64,000 nucleotides of DNA from Ciborinia camelliae (taxonomy: Eukaryota > Ascomycota > Leotiomycetes > Helotiales > Sclerotiniaceae), in contig JANPYM010000008.1 in NCBI GenBank assembly GCA_025890175.1, positions 142,766 through 206,765 of the forward strand. Reading direction: 5' to 3'. The notes beneath the pieces were generated by a model that made no database searches, had not been told where the DNA came from, and saw only the letters and a program-made list of their open reading frames with translations. Position 1 is the first letter of the stretch. The number at the start of each line of letters is the position of its first letter. This document shows, piece by piece, positions 21,183 to 31,321 of this stretch. The translations under genes were made by a program, and so were the position numbers.

Positions 21183-23250
21183 CTAACTGAATATTTTATC
21201 CACGTAGCCATGCCATCTGGTTTTAGGAGGTCTCTCCACATAATTCCTCGTATACTCTTCGATTTCTTCCACTTCTTCGGTTCTTAATATCACCTCGTGT
21301 GGTTTTAACCATTTGGTTTTCTTAATCATCTTCCATCCAACGAAGATTACTGGAAAGATACCAACCATCGCATAGGAAAAGAGGAAAGTTGGGATATTCC
21401 ATGAGCCTGTCATGAAGGTTAGTTAACTACATCTAAAGGGCAACAAAGGTGATTTTCGTGAAGAGGGGAAAACCAAGTAAGGAAAAGATATTGACGAACC
21501 GGGGAGGAAAACTGTATATCCACTAACAAAAGTCATAATGAAACATCCAGTCAATGCATAATATGCACTAAATGGTTGCCAGAAACTTTTATGTGGCAAG
21601 GTATTTCTATCGAGTCCTTGCGCATCGCAAGCTCTTTTCCACTACATTATCAAGTTAGTTATTACCCGTGGCAGGAGTTCAACACGAATACCTACACAAA
21701 TAAAAGTATAAGCCATTACACTGAAATTAATCAATTGACTTGCGGTGACCAAATTCACAAACCATTGCAAGACTACCGCTGCATTATTTGATACCTGCAA
21801 AAAGCTTAATAATGCAATAGCCAATGTGACCCCAACACAATAAATTGGAACACCTTGCTTCGTACACTTTGTAAGAAATTTAGGAGCTTTCCCTTCAAGC
21901 GCAAGACCAAAAAGTGATCTCGAAGCACAATAAACATAAGAATTTCCCGCCGAAAAAGCTGCCCCGAGGACCATGGCATTAACAATATCGGGAAGAATTC
22001 GAATTTGAAGTCGATTCATAGCGACTACATATGGACTAGCCGCCGCACCAGGAAGACCCTTTGTAAAGGCATCCTTGAGCTCTTGATCATTGTATGGAAC
22101 CAAGATACCGACAGCTAAACTTCCTAAGACGAAAAATGCTGTAAGACGATAGAATACACCATTGAATGCTCTAGGCATAACAACTCTAGGGTTTTGAGCT
22201 TCACCTGCTGCCATCGAGACGTAATCTGGACCGGCTATGGTGAATGAAGCTTGAATGAGGCATTGTAAGAATCCTAAGAACCGACCAAGAGATCCGGTTT
22301 TGTAAAGTTCAGTGAATGCTCCTGGGGTGTTCCAAAATCGAAAACCGAATCGATCATGAAGAGGATTTCCACCAAGCATTGTGATGAAAGTAAAGCATAT
22401 AAGTCCAACGATTAAGAGGACCTTTCCCATGGCGAGGTAGAACTCCGATTCTCCATACCACCGGACGGCAAAAACATTGATAAGACTGCAATGTTAGTAA
22501 TGTAAAAGAAAAGAAGACATTTGAAACATACCCGTAGAGGACTATGACAATGGCAATTATTCCACCGGCAGGAACAGCATCACTCCAATAGTGAATGATG
22601 ACATTACAAGCTACGATTTCAAATGGAACGAGGGCGGCTTCAAATATGAAGAAGTTGTATCCTGCAGCAACTCCAAATGCTTCATCAACATATCGACCAG
22701 CAAATCGAATGAAGGGTGATGATATTGGTAAGTAAGTTACCATCTCAGCCATGCACTGTAGAGTCACGATTAGAAAGGGGGAAATACAATAAAACATGAC
22801 GAAAAAGGAATAAGGGGTGGTACTAACATTTGTAACTGCGAGAATGAAAGTACACCTATCACACCACTATGTAAGAGAGTAGTTCCCTCTTTCCAGACTC
22901 TTCAATTGTCCGGAGAAAGAAAACCGTACATACCAAATCGTAAACGCCATAAACAAACTTGCTGGGCCTCCATTTATCAATCCATGACCGATTTGAACAT
23001 AGAGAGCAGTTCCAATGGTACCCCCAATACCAATCAATTGAATATGTCTTGGTCTCAATTGGCGATGTGTTGAATCGTGTGTTTTGCTGATAGATATGGT
23101 TTCATGATGATATGGCGGAGAGAAGGAGTCAAGTACTTCTTCTTCGTGCTTTTCTTTCAAATACCCCTCATTTGTAGGTTGTCTATATGAAGTAATATTT
23201 TCTCCTCCGTGACTAATAGGATACGGTGCCTGAACACCTGATGAAGACAT
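21183..23250 (-). CDS. amino acid permease (APC superfamily, YAT type)
   Basis: Multi-exon gene with no visible lesion. The first exon (23250-22934) encodes a hydrophilic tail and the signature RHIQLIGIGGTIGTALYVQIG. A 28-nt micro-exon (TGTACTTTCATTCTC..) follows, giving ..IWCTFILAVTN joined to CMAEMVTYLPISSPFIRFAGRY. Later exons carry the sodium/proton-independent APC core: ASFTIAGPDYVSMAAGEAQNPR, SAGNSYVYCASRSLFGLA and GKAPKFLTKCTKQGVPIY. The last exons encode SFWQPFSAYYALTGCFIM and a cytosolic tail ending GYVDKIFS. About 12 TM helices and roughly 540 residues match plasma-membrane fungal amino acid permeases. I chose the ATG at 23250 (MSSSGVQAPY) over 23274 because the shorter N-terminus is more typical. 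Substrate specificity is not deducible. The MFS gene is divergent at 24167. Confidence 0.88.
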
Positions 23251-24166
23251 ATTGGTAGAGATGAAGATAACCAAGAGGAGAAAGCAAGCAAGAGGGATCC
23301 TAAGAGAAGAAAAGTAGGTAATATCTTGCTGTCAGCCCGCCAGCCAAATTTGTCATTAGTGGGGGACCGAGGTGACTGTGGGAAGTAATGAACCGCTAGG
23401 TTGCACTCAATTTAGCGCAATAACCAATTCATTTCCCATTAAAATTATCTGCGCGGGTAACAGTGAATCAGAAGGGGAAAGAGGAATTCACCCAAGATCT
23501 TTATGCCCAAAATGGTGCAGGGGAAAGACCATCTGCAGGTGGTAATTAGAAGCTCGATTGGCTCATAGTAAGTAAATTAATCGGGCAGCAGTAGGTACCT
23601 AGGTAACCCCTTGACTTTTCTACACCGAGTATCCCTAGTATGGTACTCATCTTGTCTGCAGTGTGACCTTCAGATAAGAGAGATCATCTAAAAGTATCCG
23701 CCTTTTCATGACCATGGTTAAGGAAGCATTCACATGGCCTTCCATTTAAGAAGCATCTTGAAGGACTTTAATAAGCAGGGAGAAGGATGGTGGAAATGAT
23801 TTGGCTTGATTTGACTTGATTTCCCGATTTTCAACATCCCCTTGGAGAAGATAGCTTTTGATGAGGAAGATTTTGATGAAACGGCTGGCGAGTCACGGAC
23901 GAATAGTTTTCGTGGTAGCGAGGTTAACCTATCAATGCTTAGGTAGGTACATAGTAAGGTCACATGTAACGCAATAATTTTTGAGCCACAATCTAACCGC
24001 CACATGAAGCGTGGGGTAAATCAAGCCTCGGACTACGCATCCGCATCACTGAATGATTTTATCACATGATTTTATCACGACGGGAACCTCTTGCAACATT
24101 TTTTTTTACTCTGATTTGAAACGATAGTGAGTTTGATTTCTCAAGGCTAGGTAGCTTTACTCCGCA
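23251..24166. promoter_or_regulatory. divergent intergenic region, permease / MFS
   Basis: About 0.9 kb separates the start codons of two divergently transcribed transporter genes. No gene is called inside it. There are two TTTTATCACATGATTTTATCAC-like repeats (ATTTTATCAC at about 24056 and 24067) and a poly-T tract upstream of the MFS ATG. Shared regulation is possible but unproven. Confidence 0.35.
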
Positions 24167-26061
24167 ATGTCGAATGGAGAGGTAGTAAATGCTAAGGTTA
24201 GACACCAACTCAACCACGAAGCTGTTACGCCTGATAAAGATGTTGCATCGAGTAATGAATTAGTCTCGGAGATTCCATACTCGCTATTTCCTCAATCACA
24301 GAAACGATGGATCACATTGATTATTGGCATGGCCATGATGTTCTCCCCTCTGAGCGCCAATATTTACCTCCCCTGTGTTCCTCTCCTCCAACTCGAGATG
24401 GGCGTCAGTCTCCAATTGATCAACATCACAATCACAACATATGTGATCATTCAAGGCATTGCACCTGCATTCTTTGGAGAGTTGTCTGATAGAGTTGGTC
24501 GTAGACCAATATATATCATTACGTTTGGTATTTATGTCGCTGCCAGTATCGGGCTTGCAGTACAAGATAGTTATGCTTCGTTGCTTCTCCTTCGAATGTT
24601 ACAAAGTGTCGGGGCTTCTGCTACTTCTGCTATCGGATACGGCGTGGTTGCGGATATCGTTACGCCCGCTGAAAGAGGAAGAATGCTTGGCCCTGCTATG
24701 GTTGGTGAGTATGGTATTATTAGATGTCAAGCTACCATTCTCTCGTGTCAGCTATATGATGACTACTTTGTTTTGTTGAGAGGAAACGTCCGATACATTT
24801 TTAGTTGACTATTGTTGAATCGGGTTCATGGTTGTTTCATTTATTTGTCGTCGCTCCTAAACTGCACTGATATCAAGTCCCAATTTTAGCAACGAATCTT
24901 GGTCCGGTATTAGGACCTGTAATAGGCGGGCCATTGGCTGAGAATGCAGGCTGGAGGTGGATCTTCTGGCTTCTCTCAATTCTTGGTGGCATTTTCTTAT
25001 TAGCCGTTCTACTATTTCTTCCCGAATCTTGCAGAACCATTGTAGGCAATGGGGGCACGCCTGCAAGCGGATGGAATAGACACTGGTTCTCCTACATCAC
25101 AAAATCAGAGGCATCACAAAGCTCTGCGCAAGAGCCTATTGAGAAAGAGGAGTGTCCTTCAATGATTGAAAGACTCAGGTCTATACTTCCCAACCCATGG
25201 AAGTCACTTCGTCTTCTGTTCGAAAAAGATACAACGCTCGTTCTTTCGGTAAGTGGAATATTCTACATGGTATATTACATAGTCCAAGCTTCAATCCCGA
25301 CAATACTGTTGCGAATATATGGCTTCAACACAGCCAAAATTGGCCTATGCTATCTTGCTGTAGGGATGGGAGTAATTATTGGTGGTTACGTTAATGGTAT
25401 GACTGCACTCGTTCTCCCTCATTAAGATGGACTTTAACATTCCTCAAGGCAAAGTGATGGATTTCAACTACAGAATCATGGCACAGAGAACAGGTCTCAG
25501 AATCAACAAAGTGGCTGGAGATGATATGAGAAACTTCCCAATCGAAAGAGCTAGGAGCAGGTTTACTATGATTTATATTATGCTTGTTGCTGTATGCCTC
25601 ATAGGCTATGGTTGGGCATTACATCGGAAGGTAGTAAGTACATGCATCTCGGATCTATTTCCATGACATTTGAAAGCTAACTATTGCTTAGCACATTGCA
25701 GGGACATTGATTCTTCAGTTTTTGATGGGTTTTTTGGCCACAATAATAGTTCAGGTAGGATGGTGATTTATCTTCTGATATATATTATCATGTTCAATTC
25801 AAACTAATATAGACTCAGACATTCAACACACTCCTGGTGGACATCCATATAGATGCCCCGAGCACGGCTGCAGCCGCAGGAAACATTGCTCGCTGTGCAT
25901 TATCGGCAGGAGGGGTGGCGGCCATGCAACCGTTACTCGACCGATTGGGGGACGGTATCTTCTTTTCTCTGCTTGGTGGCATCTTCGGCACTCTTGGTTT
26001 GTTGTTTATATTCCTAATTCGACGCTTCGGGATGAGTTGGAGGGTGAAGCGGGCGATTTGA
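24167..26061 (+). CDS. MFS transporter, DHA1-type
   Basis: Five exons can be traced, with introns at about 24704-24889, 25396-25448, 25630-25701 and 25755-25812. The protein begins MSNGEVVNAKVRHQL. A cytosolic tail precedes TM1 (WITLIIGMAMMFSPLSANIYLP). Motif A is seen as GELSDRVGRRP at about residue 110. Motif C-like sequence is seen in NLGPVLGPVIGGPLAENAGWRW after the first intron. A long cytosolic loop after PESCR leads to the second six-helix half (SGIFYMVYYIVQASIPT, and MTYSIM-like segments near MIYIMLVAVCLIGYGW). The C-terminal exon has TFNTLLVDIHIDAPSTAAAAGN, typical of the DHA1 family that includes Qdr-like and other multidrug or metabolite exporters. All exons join in frame without stops. 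The substrate is unknown. Confidence 0.82.
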
Positions 26062-26589
26062 AGTTCGGACCAAAAAAGTCTCTGGAAAATGGCGACAATG
26101 CGCCCGGAGATCTTATAAGCACAACTATTGAAGTGGAAAAATATGGAAAGCCGCCAAAATTGGCCAAATTCTTCCTGATAGAATATGATTATAGACTGAT
26201 CAAAAATCCTATGCTAGTTTACCGTTTCCCAATGAACCCGTAAAAACATTAATCTTGATCCATCGTGATTCATTTGAGGCATCAACATCATGTCATTATT
26301 TAGCGCCGGAATCGAATAGATTATATCATACCCGCTGAATACCCTTCACCAGACCAAGTTGCAACTATACCGAGAAAGTGTGATGGTAAAATTAAAGGAC
26401 CAACATTGGGTACACAGATCCATAAAAACCTTCATGTCGTATCATGAGTTTGTGCACCCGTTATTGGAGTTATATTTTGCATCTCAAACGAGAGAAACAA
26501 CTTTCTGGAACTTCATTCCATTTCTCACCACTGCAAGTTCATCCTCGCTAGCAAACGCAATATCACCTCCGGCTGTCAACACAGCCATT
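26062..26589. other. intergenic between MFS gene and NLR relic
   Basis: No gene is supported. It lies where the C-terminal WD40 repeats of the neighbouring minus-strand NLR relic would be expected, but no WD40-like sequence was recognised, which suggests a 3' truncation of that relic. Confidence 0.4.
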
Positions 26590-29500
26590 TACTTACTGTA
26601 CGGTTCCGCAGGCGTCACCCCCAGCCAATGTGCGGCCATCAGGTGATGACGCGAGGGACAACGCGTTGGCTTCAATAGAAGCAACCATCTGTTGTGACCA
26701 GGGGTCAAAGATTGCCAAGACTCCATCCTGATATCCGACAGCAAGCAAACCGATTTCGGGATTTGCATTGAATAAGCAAGTTCCAACGGCTAGGCCGAAC
26801 GTCCCATCGCTTCCATCTGCAGCAGGACGCGCACAGGAGCCAATGAATTCATGATTGTTAAGTTACCAAAGACATTCATATGGGCCACGATATCCAACTG
26901 CCACAATTTCCAAGTTTGGTGAAAATGCTGCAGCCAACGGTGCCTTGACGCGTGTGTGCCCGTCCAGGTCACCGGGCTCTTGGTACCTGTAGAAACGATC
27001 ACCTTTTATTTCCCCATTGGTAATGTCCCAGTATGTAATATGCGAAGCTTTTGAAACGCCAATAACATAACTAGTATCAATTACAACAGGTATGCATGGT
27101 GAAACTAGACTTTGTGCCCATATTAGCCCATGGGTCCTATCCCACAACTTGATGGACTTCCAGCCGACCGACACAAAGTATCGATAGGAATCGTCAAATT
27201 GGAGAATCTTGACGGGCTCGAGGTTTTGATACGTGCGCCCAACTTGGAATGTTGTTTGATTGTATAATGTGATGCTTCCAGATTTCATCCCGATCGCAAA
27301 GACGTTTTCCCCGCAAGCAAGCGCTGTTGCTCTGCTCGTGCCAAATTCAATACAAGAGATGCAATCTTCCCACGAACTATTTTTGAGCCCCGTTAAAATT
27401 AAACCATCATATGATTTTGCAGATTGTTGATATATTGCAGAATATTTGGGACAAAGAGGTGGAATTAGGAAATAGATGGATGTCGGATCACTGATCATGG
27501 TAGTACCAAATTTTGCCACAAGTCTGATTAAATCGGTTGCCCATGCCTCAACGGTTTGAACCTGAGTACCCAATGGAGACAAATATTTCGCACGCCTCTC
27601 AAGGTAGCCCTTCAGAGTTTTTGCGGTACGTGTGAGATAATAAAGACTTCCTGTCCGCGAAACATATTCAATCCATGTTAGGATATTTGTCATTAAGAAG
27701 GCGTTGAGCTTTATGAGAATGCTGTCTTGCTCAGGACTAGCGGCAAAAACATGATCGGAGAACGAGAGACCTAGATGAATCAGGACTAGATACTTCCACT
27801 ATATATTGAGAGCTACTTACACGCATAATCCCGGAAATCTGAGATCTTGGTCGTTTTATTGCCAAGTAAACTTCTATTTTTGGGGGGTTTCATTTCGTTG
27901 CTGCAAAGGAATTCCACACAAGCTATAGCTGCTTTTTCATGGGCATCCCCTATCTAGATACCAAAATCGGATTTTCGGTTTCGGAGAAGAAATCCCCTCG
28001 CCGTCTGATGTACCATTAGAATAAGTCCATTATTATCCACAACTACCAATTGACCACACAAGCCCTCGATCGATTTCTCTATACTGCGCACGTTGGCCCC
28101 AATGTCAAACTTCAGAGCTTGCTGAAGCTCCGAGACGGTCAGTGATCTAGTGCCCACAACAGACCATCTCAATATCGATTTTGCAACATCCTTCTCACGT
28201 ATATTTTCTGTCATGAAATCAACGGTTCGATCATAAAACTGGCTCATTTCCGATGGCATTTCGTCTAGTACCGTTGCGATGGTGGTCTCTTCATAGATAT
28301 GTTCGAGTTCTTGAAGAACAAGGCGAACCCACAAAAAGCACCCTTGTGATTTTAGCAAAATTCGCCTTGCGAGGTCTTGTTGCTCATTGACATCGTCCAC
28401 TGGCAGATCACCAAGCCGCGACTGAAGAAAATGGCGAATGTCGTTATTGGTATCCTGCACCGAAATTCCTGCCACAACAACAGAAGGACTCAAACGACTG
28501 AATTGCTTGTCCATGTCTGGATGGCTTCTACTAGTGATGAAAACCCGCAAAGGAAACTTCGAGCTGATCTTAAGAACGGAAATAATATTGAGTAGTTGAT
28601 GCACTCATCCAGAGCGTCAATGACCCAATATTGTGGCCTGTGAACCTCAATCTCCAGGATCTCACTAACGAACACCCTGCGCCAGATTGCCCCTTCATCA
28701 TCTTTATCAAACTTGACATTATCTTCCTCTAATACCAGTATTCTCTGTCTGATCATAGCGTTTGAGCTGGCCATTTGATAGGCGAAAGAGCGAAGCAATC
28801 TACTCAGCTTTTGGCTAGACTTATTGCCATAATGGAAGAAGTAATAAGAGGTGTCAAGTCCTTGGTCTTGCAAGTGCCTAACCACGTGGCCTGTAAGTAC
28901 AGATTTCCCGGTAGCAGGTTTGGAGCTGATCCAGTAACATAATAAGCTATTGTCACCAATATCTTTCACATCCCGCCAATTCTGAAAGTCTTCCCTGTCG
29001 TCGATCCACTCACATGTGCCGGGTACACCAATATACAAGTCGTCCGCTGGCTTCTCATTTATATCAAGATAAGACTGGGATGACTTTCATTTCCGCCTTT
29101 GTTCTTTCATTCTTAGATTCCAACATATTCACAACAAGCTTTTTGACGACAGTTGCGAGTTTATTCTTCACCGTCAGATAACTGGGGTCCAGAGGGCTTT
29201 CGTACTTGCAAACATTTCTATGGTTTGCATTCAACAACTGCACATGCTCGTTTTTGTACCCTAAAATTGCGGAGTCACGATCAACGATGAGTACCGAGGA
29301 AATTCCAAGGCTTCTGTACTTGGTTTCATGGAAAGAATACAGCATGAGGTCATCCCAGCAGTCTTTGATTTTATCGTTGATAGTCTGTGTGGACAGAGAA
29401 TTCCTCTCGATGACGGTAAGATACTGTCGGGATGACAGAAATCACGAAGATTTTAGCATATTGTTAAGAAGCCCTGCTGAATCCGATCCTAGATGTGGCG

Positions 29501-29770
29501 TAGTCAAGAAAATAGTGCAACGCATTCTCTTTGCAATAATTTGGATGGCGGGGTCTTGACGAGCGAGGATAAACGCTTGCTTGATGACAAGACCTCCCAT
29601 CGAATGTCCGATTAGCACGATGGAGTTTTCACCACGACGCCGAAGACGAGGGGATATCTTCATTTCACCAAGTAATAACGCAGATTCGAGAGATAACCAA
29701 TTCTGTGGCCAAAACAATTTCGAATCACCGCCCTTGCTCCATGTTTTTATCGAGCCACCTCTTAGCCTGT
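26590..29770 (-). pseudogene. NLR-like alpha/beta hydrolase-NACHT-WD40 protein, broken
   Basis: Domain order from the 5' end (29770): a lipase-like alpha/beta hydrolase with nucleophile elbow GHSMGGLVIKQAF (about 29600); a linker; a NACHT NTPase with degenerate Walker A SSKPATGKSVL (about 28910), Walker B YWVIDALDEC (about 28620) and sensor-like FPLRVFITSRS; a helical region (SILRWSVVGTRSLTVSELQQAL); then WD40-like propellers (SIKLWDRTHG, ITYWDITNGE, AFSPNLEIVAVGYRG). Lesions are TGA at 29442-29444, frameshifts near 29075 and near 28605, TAG at 27954-27956 and TAA at 26863-26865. The hydrolase also lacks the usual stretch before GHSMGG. Readable WD40 ends at about 26590 with GGDACGTVQ. This architecture is a fungal STAND/NLR associated with non-self recognition and programmed cell death. 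The locus is clearly dead or badly damaged. Confidence 0.8.
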
Positions 29771-30015
29771 TTACCTAGTTAAGGTACTTTCACATTGCCT
29801 GAGAACAAAAGCCGTGTTCTGAACAAGCTCGCAGAAGTGAATATTGTTGGAAGAACACGTGCTGTACTGTATGCTACCCACTCCTCAATGCCCATATCAG
29901 GACTAGCTTACACGCGAGTCTCGTATACCGTAGGATATATTCCCGTACTAGTACTGTATACATATAGTTTAAGCAACACACAATATAATCCAAGTCTAAC
30001 AGATATACAATTACA

Positions 30016-31321
30016 ATGGTTTACATACCAAATGATTTTGATGCGCCACAGGTGCCAGAATTGGACGAGTCTGAGCTGGAGTTAGATCCTACTATTGTAT
30101 CTCGTGAGTTTGTCGGTAGAATATGTTACGATTGCTAATTTTACCACAGAACTCCCGGATGGGTGCAAAATTGAATCAATTGTGGTTCATGGTGCAAGCC
30201 ACTGGGCATTAAGTCATAAAATTGACACTGTTCTTGTGGATGGAAAAAAACAAGCCTACTTCCTCAAAGTAATTAAAATGACATTCATGAAAATTAAATG
30301 CCCATCAAAGCTGACACCCGTAGGTCATAAAAGGGCCATTAGGGAAGGAAATGGTAAAAGGAGAACATGAAGGGACAAAAGCCATCAACGCAGTCATTCC
30401 TAAGAATATGCCTCGAGCTATCGCACATGGGACATATGCGAAAGATTCAAATCGACATTTTCTTCTCAATGAATTTCATGAAATGAAAGATGAAATGCCA
30501 TCTGCCGAACAATTCGTCAGCGTGATATCTGAGCTACATCAAAAGTCTATATCTCCAACAGGAAAGTTTGGATTTCATTGTACAACACACGCCGGAAATC
30601 ATTCTCTGAACACCGCTTGGTGTGATAGTTGGGAAGAGTTCTTCTCAAGACAGCTGCGTGAAGAGGTGGAATGGGAGAGGAGTGTTCAAGGCCAGAATGA
30701 TGAGATGGATCAATTACTGGAAGCAATGTTCGACAAAGTCATTCCGAGGCTGTTGAAGCCATTACAAAGTGGTGGTCGCTCAATCAAACCAAGTTTGTGC
30801 CATGGAGATCTCTGGCATGGCAATGTTGGAGTCGATATGGTAACAGATGAGCCAATTCTATATGATCCATGTGCTGTTTACGCCCATAATGAATGTGAGT
30901 TGGCGTCATTGCCCGCTTGATGACGTTCGCTGATACATTTATTCATAGATGACATGCAATCATGGCGAGAGGCACGTTATCGAACAAATCGACACCACCA
31001 AACCGCATACCACAAGATCGTCGAAATTTCTAAACCTATCGAAGATCGCGATGATCGAAATGCGTTGTACGCTTTGTACGTATCTTAGATGCATCCTTCA
31101 ATGGCTGTCTTTCATACTGATTTGACAAAAGGCGAAATAATATCACTGTTTCAGCACAATGGCCGACAAACAAGAACACCCGGCAATTGTATGTGACAAC
31201 GAATTCCAAACATGTAATGAAACTCTAGAATAGCTGACATTACCATAGGGCGATTGAGGGAATGCGACGTTTGGTAGCGAAGTATCCAAATGGAATTGAG
31301 GACTTTGAAGAGAATATGTGA
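30016..31321 (+). CDS. fructosamine/ketosamine-3-kinase family protein
   Basis: Six exons (30016-30103, 30150-30268, 30324-30894, 30949-31075, 31132-31188, 31249-31321) join in frame for 344 residues, all with GT..AG introns. Key features are the start MVYIPNDFDAP, the region FLKVIKGPLGKEMVKGEHEG replacing the glycine loop, and the kinase-like catalytic loop SLCHGDLWHGNVGVD with catalytic Asp and Asn. These are followed by ILYDPCAVYAHNEYDMQSW, the Asp of the DFG equivalent. These are hallmarks of the fructosamine kinase family, which phosphorylates ketosamines on glycated proteins so that they decompose. The length agrees with the family. The gene starts about 250 bp from the 5' end of the NLR relic and is divergent from it, yet shows no lesion. 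Confidence 0.85.
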
